The notes: generated by a model not told the origin, from the sequence alone. A stretch of DNA of 38,658 bases from Bacillota bacterium (GCA_023435925.1 JAEZLF010000285.1:1-38658), one strand, 5' to 3'. Positions 8,066-16,093 are shown, counted from the first letter of the stretch. Made by a program: numbers and translations.

Positions 8066-9475
8066 CTACCGGTATCGTATAACCTCGAACCGCTCCAGAG
8101 TATACTTTTCAGTAGGCTTAATGCCCGCTTTCTGCAGTGCTATTGATACCTGCTTCTCCGGTGTGTCAACTCCATCAAGATCGGGCAGTAAAAGCCCTGA
8201 CCGCCTGCCGGATCTGACAACAACGCCATACCGCTCAACGTCCAATTCATCCATTGAACGGATTACTTCCGTTTCACCCAGGACATCCACCGAATATACA
8301 AGCTGATCCAACTCATCCTCTTCAACAGGGTTGAATCTAGGATCCTGCGCACCGGCACTAATTGCATTGTGAATGATTTCTTCGGCGATATTTTTCCTGG
8401 TGGGAACAACCGTACCAATACAACCCCTGAGCTGCCCTGATTTCTTGAGGGAAACAAAAACTCCCGCCCTTTTCTTAGCCATATCTGCCGGCAGTACATC
8501 AGGCACATCTATGATGGTGCCATCTGCTACATAAACTTCCAGTGCCTTTCTTGCAAGGGCAACGTGGGGATCCTCCGAAATTCTCAGCTCATTCAGTCTT
8601 TCCTGTTCCATTCTGTCCAGTTTGTCCAGCAGACTTTCTCCATCCCGCTTTACACCCGGTGTAAATTCCGCAGTAGCGTAACCAATACCAAAAGGCCCTT
8701 CATAAGAATAGACCTGGGATTTCATTTCATACCCATCCAACGCCCCAAACATCATGATAAAAGAACGCAAGCCGCATTCTCCCGCATTTTCCAAAAAGCC
8801 CTCGTCAAACCCAAGCAGGCCTTCTGGATCAGGCCTTTTCAGGTACTCGACCAGCTGCCTGTCAAATTGAGGCCCACAAGCGTCAAATCCGTATGGTCCA
8901 TCTTCCTTCAGCCTATGCGAAAGATCGCCGCTGGCAACAAACACAACATTTTCATCCGACTGCTCCACTGCCTGCGCAATACAAACACCAAACCGGTAGA
9001 GCTCTTTAAGAGGCAACCCTGCTATGGATATGTGAACCAGTTTGAAATCGCTATACTCTCTGGTAATAAAATACAATGGTACCATTGCCCCATGATCCAA
9101 TTCTTCTGACACCTTATATCTTGCAGCAAGAGAATCATCAAGTCCTCCGCATGGAATACCTTCCGTATTGGCAATGGCTGCAATGCTGCTTGCCAGCGGC
9201 AGGTTATTCTCAAGCTTCAGCTTAATACCGGGGGTTCCAAATTTACGAAGATCGCCGCTGAGAAACTGCCTGAAGTTGATATGAATGAAATCCTGAAACA
9301 GCGGCCCATGCGGAGTGGTAAGAATGATTGTCGATGGCTTCAGCTTCGATACCCCAGCCACTGCTTTCCTGACTCCGGCCAGTGTTACGGCCGCTTCGTT
9401 TTCTGAACCCTTCCCAACCTCAGGTATCAATACCGGCGGGTGTGGGAGGATGTATGAACCGGAAATCCTGCCCAT
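8066..9475 (-). CDS. MEMO1-AMMECR1 fusion protein (AmmeMemoRadiSam proteins B and A in one chain)
   Basis: About 469 residues. Residues 1 to about 270 resemble MEMO1/class III extradiol-dioxygenase-like proteins (SYILPHPPVLIPEVG, VASGDLSHR), keeping His/Asp positions that in the dioxygenases bind iron. Residues from about 295 to the end form an AMMECR1 domain with its hallmark LRGCIGT motif. The two domains are separate genes in many organisms. The start at 9475 is chosen because the family begins at MGRISGSY and AAAGGG lies 10 nt upstream; longer in-frame starts lack a ribosome site. The radical SAM enzyme follows 16 bp downstream, so the two are surely co-transcribed. Confidence 0.92.
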   Translation of the reverse strand: MGRISGSYILPHPPVLIPEVGKGSENEAAVTLAGVRKAVAGVSKLKPSTIILTTPHGPLFQDFIHINFRQFLSGDLRKFGTPGIKLKLENNLPLASSIAAIANTEGIPCGGLDDSLAARYKVSEELDHGAMVPLYFITREYSDFKLVHISIAGLPLKELYRFGVCIAQAVEQSDENVVFVASGDLSHRLKEDGPYGFDACGPQFDRQLVEYLKRPDPEGLLGFDEGFLENAGECGLRSFIMMFGALDGYEMKSQVYSYEGPFGIGYATAEFTPGVKRDGESLLDKLDRMEQERLNELRISEDPHVALARKALEVYVADGTIIDVPDVLPADMAKKRAGVFVSLKKSGQLRGCIGTVVPTRKNIAEEIIHNAISAGAQDPRFNPVEEDELDQLVYSVDVLGETEVIRSMDELDVERYGVVVRSGRRSGLLLPDLDGVDTPEKQVSIALQKAGIKPTEKYTLERFEVIRYR

Positions 9476-9530
9476 TAGCACACAACCCTTTCTACGGTCC
9501 ATGCCGCATATAATATACATTATAGAATAA

Positions 9531-9632
9531 TTATTTCCCAAATAACACGGAATAGCCTATTAACCCAAAGGATGTAACGAAGAATATAATTACTGTCAAC
9601 AGAGCAATCCATTTTACAACTCTTCTGTTCAT
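9531..9632 (-). CDS. 33-residue single-span membrane miniprotein (Prli42/DUF4044-like)
   Basis: A short frame below usual gene-calling limits. It begins with a basic stretch (MNRRVVKW), continues as one hydrophobic helix (IALLTVIIFFVTSFGLIGY) and ends with VLFGK. GAGG lies 5 nt before the ATG in the right spacing, and the frame closes with TAA. This layout resembles the conserved Firmicute single-span miniproteins such as the stressosome-associated Prli42 of Listeria, and similar DUF4044 proteins of clostridia. The family match is inferred from shape and not from a search. It lies between the HAD phosphatase and the MEMO1-AMMECR1 gene on the same strand and may be part of that operon. Confidence 0.68.
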   Translation of the reverse strand: MNRRVVKWIALLTVIIFFVTSFGLIGYSVLFGK

Positions 9633-9685
9633 ATTACCTCACTTGCATATATTATTTATTTTAATCATATCATTTATGACTGAGT

Positions 9686-10504
9686 TCAGCATACAAATTT
9701 TCCTCTTTCGATCCAGTCAATCACTTCCGATACGGCATTGCTGTTATGATGCGAGCAGCATAGATCAGCGGCCGCTTTCAATACGCCGTGTGCATTTTCC
9801 ACTGCAATACCGATGCCGGCTTCCTGAAGCAGCTCTACATCATTCAGATTGTCCCCCATGGCAACGACGCAGCAGCTTGAAAGTCCCAGCATCCGGGTCA
9901 GTACCTTCAGCGCATATCCCTTTGATGTATTCCTGTTGAGCAATTCAAGAAACTGTGGTTCTGAATAAACCTGCCTGAAAGGCTCATCAAAGTTCTTCAG
10001 AAATTCCTCAACGGCCGGCAGCTTCTTTGGCTCCCATGCCAGTATGATTTTAAACCAGGGCTGCGGTATATTCTCTATTTCTGCTATAATCGGCTTAAAA
10101 TTTTCCCGGATCATATGAGCATGGGTATATTCATTCTGCGCCGAGAAATAGGTTCTTCCCCCATGATAAAGCTCCACCCCTATTTCAGGAAATTTCTCAA
10201 CTACTTGTCTGACCGGTTCTGCAACCCTTGGATCCAAATTACTCTGCCAGAGCAAATTATCCGCTTTGAAGTCGTATATGGCCGCTCCGTTATAAACGAT
10301 TGCAGGCACATTGACGGGAAGCTCCGGTAAATATTGCATAACAGACTTCTCCATTCTTCCGGTTGCCACGGTAAAGAGTCCTCCGCCTTCAACAAATCTG
10401 TCAAGTGCTTCTTTATTCTCTCTGCTTACCTTACCGCTGCTGTCCAGCAGCGTTCCATCCATATCACATATTAAAAGCCTGCCTTTAAAAGGAAGCTGAC
10501 TCAC
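9686..10504 (-). CDS. Cof-type HAD-superfamily phosphatase
   Basis: 272 residues. The N-terminal motif I is DMDGTLLDSSG, with the nucleophile and acid/base Asp pair. A C2-type cap lies in the middle, the motif III lysine region is near SKGYALK, and motif IV is GDNLNDVELL. This is the Cof/IIB subfamily that dephosphorylates sugar phosphates or flavin mononucleotide; the substrate cannot be read from sequence. The start is a GTG at 10504, with AAAGG upstream. The nearer ATG is out because it runs into a stop within four codons. It is the probable first gene of the run into the miniprotein and AmmeMemoRadiSam genes. Confidence 0.9.
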   Translation of the reverse strand: MSQLPFKGRLLICDMDGTLLDSSGKVSRENKEALDRFVEGGGLFTVATGRMEKSVMQYLPELPVNVPAIVYNGAAIYDFKADNLLWQSNLDPRVAEPVRQVVEKFPEIGVELYHGGRTYFSAQNEYTHAHMIRENFKPIIAEIENIPQPWFKIILAWEPKKLPAVEEFLKNFDEPFRQVYSEPQFLELLNRNTSKGYALKVLTRMLGLSSCCVVAMGDNLNDVELLQEAGIGIAVENAHGVLKAAADLCCSHHNSNAVSEVIDWIERGKFVC

Positions 10505-10565
10505 TTTTTATACATCCTTTCTCCTTAACACGGTCAAATGATATCACATTGTATTTTACCACAGA

Positions 10566-10600
10566 AAAAGAAAGTGGTCGATTATGTAATTAACCGACCA
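10566..10600 (-). terminator. Intrinsic terminator of the feo operon
   Basis: On the minus strand TGGTCGGTTA pairs with TAATCGACCA (10 bp, one G-U) around a 6-nt loop, followed by CTTTCTTTTTC. It lies about 50 bp after the last feo-linked gene. Confidence 0.75.
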
Positions 10601-10648
10601 GAAAGCTTGTATATAGATTCAATTGGGTGGGGGACATTGGTGGCATCG

Positions 10649-10819
10649 TTATTTTTTGTGGCAAACCGAAGAGCCCGGACAGCTTCCGCATCCGCTGCCA
10701 CAGGATGATTTACCTGCGCTTCTGTCCCTGACCATTTTTACGATAATCGATACCACCACAGCCAGTATTACCGCGCTGACGATTATTGTCGCAAGGTTTT
10801 CTTTGATAAATGTAAGCAT
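10649..10819 (-). CDS. FeoB-associated Cys-rich membrane protein
   Basis: 56 residues from the ATG at 10819, which has AGGAGGAG just upstream. One membrane helix (around NLATIIVSAVILAVVVSIIV) is followed by a basic linker and a cysteine-rich tail with CGSGCGSCPGSSVC. This is the layout of the small protein that follows feoB in many clostridia (Pfam FeoB_associated). Its role is thought to be in ferrous iron transfer or FeoB function, perhaps replacing FeoC. It follows feoB on the same strand but is separated from it by a 230-bp structured spacer. Confidence 0.9.
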   Translation of the reverse strand: MLTFIKENLATIIVSAVILAVVVSIIVKMVRDRSAGKSSCGSGCGSCPGSSVCHKK

Positions 10820-10859
10820 GAGGACTCCTCCTTTTGTATTATGCTGCAATTTTTGCTCT

Positions 10860-11033
10860 TTTGGTTTTCAAGCTGTTGTCCGGCTTATAACGCCTCAGTT
10901 CAAAATGAAATTTTTCGTTTGTAGAAAAATTTCATAACCTCAGCGGCGTTTCAACGAGGCGGAGCTGGTCGCAAGCCTTGCTTGCTGCTCGCCCATGCAT
11001 CCTGGGAGATATGCTCGCCGCCTGAAAACCAAA
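10860..11033. repeat. 174-bp element with terminal and nested inverted repeats
   Basis: Perfect 11-bp terminal inverted repeats, TTTGGTTTTCA (10860-10870) and TGAAAACCAAA (11023-11033), enclose an AACGCC/GGCGTT pair and a perfect 12-bp hairpin, ATGAAATTTTTC (10905-10916) / GAAAAATTTCAT (10924-10935). The right part is GC-rich with further local complementarity. It lies in the transcribed spacer between feoB and its small partner. It could be a degenerate miniature mobile element or a structured RNA. I recognise no known family. Confidence 0.6.
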
Positions 11034-11047
11034 TCGGTACCCGCCAC

Positions 11048-13204
11048 TTATAGAAGTGGGGATATTTTTGTTTCCTCGTTATATGGTCTGAAAATCAGGT
11101 ATATGAATGCTGCGACTAACAATAAGGCAACAACTGTAAATAGCCCAAAGGAGCCTCCTGTGAAGATATTGCCAAACTGGTAAATACAAAGTGATACTGC
11201 ATATGCAAGTAGTGTCTGATAGCTGATTGCAAACCAGGTCCATTTCGCACTGTTCATTTCACGCCGGATTGCACCAATAGCAGCAAAGCATGGGGCGCAC
11301 AGAAGGTTGAACACAAGGAACGAATAGGCGGCAATGGGTGTGAAGCTTGCTGCCAAAGTTCCCCATATCTCCGATCCGTCTTCTGCGACCTCGGCAAACC
11401 CGTAGAGAACACCAAAGGTACCGACAACGTTTTCCTTTGCAATAAGACCTGTAATTGCTGCAACAGACGCTTGCCAGCTGCCCCAGCCAAGTGGGGCAAA
11501 AATGGGAGCAATCACGCTTCCGATAGCTGCGAGAAAACCATCGCTCAGGTCTTCTACCATCCGGATTTTCCCGTCTATCACACCAAAGTTGGATGCAAAC
11601 CATACAAAAATTGTGGAGAGAAGGATAATGGTTCCCGCCTTCTTAATAAAGGACCATCCGCGTTCCCACATGCTGCGCAGCACATTGCTGACCGTTGGCA
11701 TATGGTATGCGGGAAGCTCCATAACAAACGGTGCGGGATCTCCGGCGAATATTCTTGTTTTCTTTAAAATTATACCGGAAATAATAATGGCAGCAATCCC
11801 CACAAAGTAAGCGCTTGGCGCCACCCACCATGCACCGTTGAAAAGGGCTCCTGCGATAAGTGCAATGATGGGAAGCTTCGCCCCGCATGGAATAAAGGTG
11901 GTAGTCATGATCGTCATTCTGCGGTCCCTTTCATTTTCAATCGTTCTGGACGCCATAATACCGGGGACACCGCAACCTGTGCCGATCAGCATCGGAATGA
12001 AGGATTTGCCGGAAAGACCGAATTTGCGGAAAATCCTGTCCATAATGAATGCAATTCGAGCCATATAACCGCATGCTTCAAGAAATGCCAGGAATATAAA
12101 GAGTACGAACATCTGAGGCACGAAGCCAAGAACCGCACCTACACCGCCTATCATACCGTCCAGAATCAGCCCGTTCAACCAATCGGCCGTACCCAGGCTG
12201 GTCAGAGCGCTTTCGACCATAACGGGAATACCCGGAACCCATAAGCCAAAAAGATTCCAGCCCTCTCCAAAAACCCCGTCATTAGCCCAGTCTGTCGCCA
12301 TGGTTCCCACGGTTGTAACGGATATAAAATAAACGATAAACATCACCACTGCAAAAATCGGAAGAGCCAGCCATCGATTGGTTACAACACGGTCGATTTT
12401 ATCCGATGTTGTAAGCTTATTCTTATTTTTCCGGGTATAACAGCTCTTAATGATGGATGTAATATACGAATAACGCTCATTTGTAATAATGCTCTCCGCG
12501 TCATCATCCATTTCATCCTCCATTGCTGTAATGATATCCTCAACATCCGGAGCAGACTTCAACTGATCTTTGATCTTTTCGTCACGTTCAAATAATTTGA
12601 TTGCATAAAACCGTTTCTGGGATTCCGGAATATTGCTTTCGAGCTTTTCACTTATAGACAACAATGCCTTTTCAAGTTTGACGTTGAATTTGTGGATAGG
12701 CGCCGATTTTGTTTTTCCCTGTGCCGCTTTTACAGCTTTTTCGGCCGCTTCCATAATGCCTGTGCCTTTTATGGCGGATATTTCTGCAACTTCGCAGCCA
12801 AGCTCCTTAGAAAGCCGTGCGGTATTAATGATATCACCGCTTTTATTGACTACATCCATCATATTAATTGCGATAACAACAGGTATACCAAGCTCTAAAA
12901 GCTGTGTAGTGAGATAAAGATTACGTTCAATATTAGTACCGTCTACAATATTGAGAATGGCATCCGGACGCTCACCGATCAAATAGTTTCGCGCCACAAC
13001 CTCTTCGAGTGTGTAGGGTGAAAGGGAGTAAATTCCGGGCAAATCCATAATAACGACATCTTTATTGCCCTTTAGCTTGCCTTCTTTTTTTTCTACAGTA
13101 ACCCCGGGCCAGTTGCCAACAAACTGGTTGGATCCTGTTAATCCATTAAACAATGTAGTTTTGCCGCTGTTGGGGTTCCCCGCCAGTGCAATCTTGATTG
13201 GCAT
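11048..13204 (-). CDS. feoB: Ferrous iron transporter FeoB
   Basis: 718 residues from the chosen ATG. The N-terminal G domain has G1 GNPNSGKT (about 9-16), the G2/switch region with GVTVEKKEG, G3 DLPGIYS and G4 NMMD. A helical spacer domain follows, then the polytopic membrane part with the Gate motifs (GTGCGVPGIMASRT and CGAKLPIIALI regions). This is the main bacterial Fe(II) uptake permease. The start at 13204 is preferred since GGAGG lies 8 nt ahead; an upstream in-frame ATG overlaps that site. It is preceded by two feoA genes and followed by a Cys-rich membrane partner. A DtxR-type palindrome lies about 120 bp upstream. Confidence 0.97.
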   Translation of the reverse strand: MPIKIALAGNPNSGKTTLFNGLTGSNQFVGNWPGVTVEKKEGKLKGNKDVVIMDLPGIYSLSPYTLEEVVARNYLIGERPDAILNIVDGTNIERNLYLTTQLLELGIPVVIAINMMDVVNKSGDIINTARLSKELGCEVAEISAIKGTGIMEAAEKAVKAAQGKTKSAPIHKFNVKLEKALLSISEKLESNIPESQKRFYAIKLFERDEKIKDQLKSAPDVEDIITAMEDEMDDDAESIITNERYSYITSIIKSCYTRKNKNKLTTSDKIDRVVTNRWLALPIFAVVMFIVYFISVTTVGTMATDWANDGVFGEGWNLFGLWVPGIPVMVESALTSLGTADWLNGLILDGMIGGVGAVLGFVPQMFVLFIFLAFLEACGYMARIAFIMDRIFRKFGLSGKSFIPMLIGTGCGVPGIMASRTIENERDRRMTIMTTTFIPCGAKLPIIALIAGALFNGAWWVAPSAYFVGIAAIIISGIILKKTRIFAGDPAPFVMELPAYHMPTVSNVLRSMWERGWSFIKKAGTIILLSTIFVWFASNFGVIDGKIRMVEDLSDGFLAAIGSVIAPIFAPLGWGSWQASVAAITGLIAKENVVGTFGVLYGFAEVAEDGSEIWGTLAASFTPIAAYSFLVFNLLCAPCFAAIGAIRREMNSAKWTWFAISYQTLLAYAVSLCIYQFGNIFTGGSFGLFTVVALLLVAAFIYLIFRPYNEETKISPLL

Positions 13205-13230
13205 CGATTTGTCCTCCTTCATGGTTTCGC

Positions 13231-13329
13231 TTGGGACTGATTTGGGTTTAGTTTGGGTCTAGTTTGAGCTTGTCTTAGGTCTAATTTCAGCTTGATTTGG
13301 ATCGGGTTTGAGTTTGCCTTGGGTTAGTT
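13231..13329. repeat. 11-bp tandem repeat upstream of feoB
   Basis: Nine consecutive 11-bp units beginning TTGGG or a close variant (for example TTGGGTTTAGT, TTGGGTCTAGT, TTGAGCTTGTC) run from 13231 to 13329 with no phase shift. Eleven bases is about one helical turn. The array ends in the palindrome at 13322-13339. Confidence 0.85.
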
Positions 13330-13339
13330 AAGCCTAACC
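13322..13339. promoter_or_regulatory. DtxR-like operator candidate upstream of feoB
   Basis: Palindrome GGTTAG-N6-CTAACC, sharing the GTTAG/CTAAC half-sites of the two palindromes between feoA and the dtxR-family gene, and resembling the DtxR/IdeR consensus. It partly overlaps a tandem-repeat unit, so its function is less sure than the other two. Confidence 0.5.
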
Positions 13340-13417
13340 TTCAGCTGTTAAAATTGCAGAGAAACGATTTCCTCTGCTGGTCACTCGCTTGTCTTGACTG
13401 ATCTTGTCTTGCTTTGC

Positions 13418-13515
13418 ATAGCCCCGGCTAGACTTGCCTCGCTTGGTCTTTCCTCCCCTTGCTTGGTCTTGCCATGTTTGCCCTTCATAGCCCCGGCTAG
13501 GCTTGCCTCGCTTGG
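13418..13515. repeat. 30-bp direct repeat between feoA and feoB
   Basis: Two 30-bp copies starting CATAGCCCCGGCTAG (13418-13447 and 13486-13515) differ at one base and are 68 bp apart. The sequence between and around them is built of shorter GCTTGGTCTT-like words. The gap 13205-13543 holds no gene, only this, the 11-bp array and the palindrome. Confidence 0.8.
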
Positions 13516-13543
13516 CTTCGTCTTGTCTTACCTATCGATTAAC

Positions 13544-13765
13544 CTATTCAACCTCTACCATTTCGGCATCAGCTTTGCGCAGGCTTAGTTCATAGCCGCG
13601 AACCGTTACTTCGATGGGATCGCCAAGGGGTGCTACCTTGCGGACGTAGACTTCCGTTCCCTTTGTAATCCCCATATCCATGATCCGGCGTTTGACTGCA
13701 CCTTCTCCATGCAGCTTGACAACCAGAACCTTCTGCCCGCATTTTGCTTCTCTCAGCGTTTGCAT
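13544..13765 (-). CDS. feoA: FeoA family protein (SH3-like), copy 1
   Basis: 73 residues forming a single FeoA/SH3-like beta-barrel domain, with the family pattern KRRIMDMGITKGTEVYV and the closing GYELSLRKADAEMVEV. FeoA is a small cytosolic partner of FeoB. A GGGAG site 8 nt before the ATG supports the start. A second FeoA-like gene lies 43 bp upstream, and feoB follows 339 bp downstream after repeat-rich DNA. Two FeoA paralogues in tandem is a common clostridial arrangement. Confidence 0.93.
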   Translation of the reverse strand: MQTLREAKCGQKVLVVKLHGEGAVKRRIMDMGITKGTEVYVRKVAPLGDPIEVTVRGYELSLRKADAEMVEVE

Positions 13766-13808
13766 GGTATTTACTCCCTTCGGGTTACTTTATAACACTT
13801 AAGCCTTG

Positions 13809-14018
13809 TTATATAATAATTTTATTTGCCATTTCACGGCTGATTGCTATTCTGGAATCTTTTACATTCACAATGATATTACCGTTATTTTCAGATACAA
13901 CCGTTACGTTTCCTCCCACAACGAACCCCAGGTTCTCCAGGAAGCGCTTTGTCTCATCTTTCCCTCCGACCTTTTTAATGGAACTTGTTTCTCCTGCTTT
14001 GGCCATTGCTAACGGCAT
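13809..14018 (-). CDS. feoA: FeoA family protein (SH3-like), copy 2
   Basis: 69 residues from the ATG at 14018, for which GAGGAG lies 8 nt upstream; an in-frame GTG 9 nt earlier overlaps that site. A single FeoA domain is visible (KRFLENLGFVVGGNVTVV, then DSRIAISREMANKIII). It is first in the feoA-feoA-feoB-small protein run. It reads away from the DtxR-family gene, with two palindromic operators in the shared upstream region, so iron-responsive repression is expected. Confidence 0.91.
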   Translation of the reverse strand: MPLAMAKAGETSSIKKVGGKDETKRFLENLGFVVGGNVTVVSENNGNIIVNVKDSRIAISREMANKIII

Positions 14019-14075
14019 ATTCGTCACTCCTCACTGATTCATTGCTTATATATTCCTCATTGAAACAATGTATAT

Positions 14076-14116
14076 GTTAGTCATTACTAACCAATTACAG
14101 GTTAGCATATACTAAC
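14076..14116. promoter_or_regulatory. Two DtxR-family operator palindromes
   Basis: GTTAGTCATTACTAAC (14076-14091) and GTTAGCATATACTAAC (14101-14116) are near-identical palindromes 25 bp apart. They sit in the divergent region between the feo genes and a DtxR-family gene. Their GTTAG/CTAAC halves match the DtxR/IdeR/MntR class of boxes, so the neighbouring regulator is the probable ligand. Confidence 0.78.
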
Positions 14117-14177
14117 TGCTACTGTCAATAGAGTTTTACACAAAAATGTTACTTTTATGGAGCAATATTTGTGTGAT

Positions 14178-14206
14178 TTGCATTTGATAATTTGATGTGT
14201 TATTCT
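14178..14206 (+). promoter_or_regulatory. Promoter of the dtxR-like / 3D-protein operon
   Basis: TTGCAT (14178-14183), 17 bp, TATTCT (14201-14206), giving a start near 14213 and a leader of about 37 nt. Confidence 0.55.
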
Positions 14207-14249
14207 AAAGTTAATTAATGTATATTGACCCTCGCAGGGAGATGATAGA

Positions 14250-14618
14250 TTGAAAATAATGGAGTCTGCCGAAAACTATCTCGAGACGATTCTAATTCTG
14301 ACAAAGAGGAACCATTCAGTCCGTTCCATAGAAATTGTCAATGAGCTTGATTACACGAAGCCCAGTGTCAGTATTGCCATGAAAAATCTACGTGAAAACG
14401 GATATATTGAAATGGATGGTGACGGTTATATTACTCTGACGGAAAAAGGCCGCGAGATCGCTGAAGCCATGTATGAAAGACATACACTCCTCTCGGAATG
14501 GCTTGTTTCTTTGGGCGTTGACAAAAAGATAGCCGTTGAAGATGCATGCAGAATTGAGCATGTTATCAGTGCCGAAAGCTTCGAAGCAATCAAAAAGCAT
14601 TCAAAAAATAAATTATGA
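14250..14618 (+). CDS. DtxR-family metal-dependent transcriptional repressor (short form)
   Basis: 122 residues. A winged helix (SIEIVNELDYTKPSVSIAMKNLRENGYI) is followed by the metal-binding dimerisation domain. Residues matching DtxR ligands are H78, C100, E103 and H104 (in DACRIEHVIS, very close to DtxR DACRWEHVMS). The position of DtxR Met10 or MntR Asp8 is Asn9, and the DtxR ancillary-site His98 is a Val here. The C-terminal SH3 domain is missing, as in MntR-sized members. The DtxR-like Cys favours Fe(II) over Mn(II). The start is TTG at 14250, with GGGAG 8 nt ahead; the ATG at 14259 is too far from it. The gene overlaps the next by 4 bp. Confidence 0.9.
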   Translation: MKIMESAENYLETILILTKRNHSVRSIEIVNELDYTKPSVSIAMKNLRENGYIEMDGDGYITLTEKGREIAEAMYERHTLLSEWLVSLGVDKKIAVEDACRIEHVISAESFEAIKKHSKNKL

Positions 14619-16093
14619 ACAGCATACTTGCAGAACTCGAAAACAAAAGCATCATTACTGCGGATGCGGTGGCTCGCATCAAAAGCCATATTGTATGCAA
14701 AAACCCTGATATGCCGGTTTCAAGACGTGCGGTGATACTTGCGGATGCCTTAAACAAGATACTCGATCAAAACCTCTCACATTTCGGAGAAGAACACATA
14801 AGAAAACTGAAAAGATTGTTGTTGGAGCATGCCGTAAAAAGACAGAGATTCGAGGTCTTCTGTTCTGACGCTTTCCAAGCGGCAGTGGAACTAAAGGAAT
14901 CCGGAGAGGACTTTTTTGACGGTCTGGATGCATGGCTTTCTTCTAATTCGACCGGTCATTTGTCAAAGGACCGGCTAGTAGGCTTGGTGCTTGAATCACA
15001 CCGGCTTATGGAGCTCAGTCCGTCAATGAGTATGGCGCAGACCATTGCTGCGGCAGAGGCCATGATCCAGACTTCTGTAAATGATGATCCGATTGCACCT
15101 GCAAATGAGTCATTGATTGCACCTGTGGATAAGCAGCCGAATGCACCTGCGAATGAGTTATCGGCTGCGCGTGCAGATAAACTGGTTGCGCCTGCGGATG
15201 AGCCACAGATTGCGTCTGCGGATGATTTGGTTGCACTTGATAAAGCAGCTGAGCCGTCAGTACCTGCCTATGCGGAAGTTTTTGAGGCGGGATCTGCAAG
15301 CTACGCAGCCAAGCGTTTGAAAGCGATTTCCAGAAAAGCTTCTGCTCATATGGAAAACGGCGAGTCGCAAATAACAGCCAATGAATTAGATGAGTCTCGA
15401 ATGACCGCCATAACAGAAGCTGCAGACGGCACAGACGCCGCAGACAAACAGGTAAAACCCGGGGAAACTTATTTCGGGTATCTCTCGCAGGTTTATGTTG
15501 TAAAGTCCGGTTACAGAGGACGCCGGAACAAATGGATGAGACTCCCGGCAGCAGCCGCTGCAATGATACTGCTAATAACCGGGCTTGCTTTTGGAATCGG
15601 TCGTTTTGCCGCGGATTCAATAACCGCTCCCGAGCAAATAGCAGCTGCCGGTCAGGCGGAATATGAATATACCACACTATTGGACGAAGACATTGCAGCC
15701 AGTCAAAACAATTGGGACGAAAAGAACTCTTTGAAAATGAAAGCAACCGCATATGACCTGTCCGTAGAAAGCTGCGGAAAAAAGCCCGGCGATCCCGGTT
15801 ATGGCATCACCTGCTCAGGTACTAGAGCAACCGTTGGACGTACGGTTGCTGTTGACCCTGAAGTCATTCCGTTGGGCAGCAGGCTGATGATCAATTTCCC
15901 GGACGAGTACAGCCATTTGGACGGAATTTATATAGCCGAGGATACAGGCAGATTGATTAAAGGCACTTCCATCGATATTTTTTTCGGCGAGGATGCCCGG
16001 GGCAGTACTGATGTATATGATGCAGCCATGGCCTTCGGCATCCGATATGTGGATGTATGGATTCTGGAGGATTTCGACAGCCATGCATCATGA
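14615..16093 (+). CDS. Membrane-anchored 3D-domain protein with repeat-bearing cytosolic N-terminus
   Basis: 492 residues. Residues 1-155 are a helical region I do not recognise. Residues 159-211 are seven imperfect 8-residue repeats (such as APANESLI, APVDKQPN, APADEPQI) encoded by a 21-24 bp tandem repeat. A membrane helix lies at about 310-331. The C-terminal 370-490 is a 3D domain (named for three Asp; here D414, D443, D454) of the kind in YabE/YocH-type and MltA-like cell-wall lytic enzymes, which would lie outside the cell. The ATG overlaps the stop of the DtxR-like gene (ATGA), so translation is coupled, linking a putative murein-acting protein to a metal regulator. The long cytosolic N-terminus is unusual for this family. 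Confidence 0.85.
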   Translation: MNSILAELENKSIITADAVARIKSHIVCKNPDMPVSRRAVILADALNKILDQNLSHFGEEHIRKLKRLLLEHAVKRQRFEVFCSDAFQAAVELKESGEDFFDGLDAWLSSNSTGHLSKDRLVGLVLESHRLMELSPSMSMAQTIAAAEAMIQTSVNDDPIAPANESLIAPVDKQPNAPANELSAARADKLVAPADEPQIASADDLVALDKAAEPSVPAYAEVFEAGSASYAAKRLKAISRKASAHMENGESQITANELDESRMTAITEAADGTDAADKQVKPGETYFGYLSQVYVVKSGYRGRRNKWMRLPAAAAAMILLITGLAFGIGRFAADSITAPEQIAAAGQAEYEYTTLLDEDIAASQNNWDEKNSLKMKATAYDLSVESCGKKPGDPGYGITCSGTRATVGRTVAVDPEVIPLGSRLMINFPDEYSHLDGIYIAEDTGRLIKGTSIDIFFGEDARGSTDVYDAAMAFGIRYVDVWILEDFDSHAS

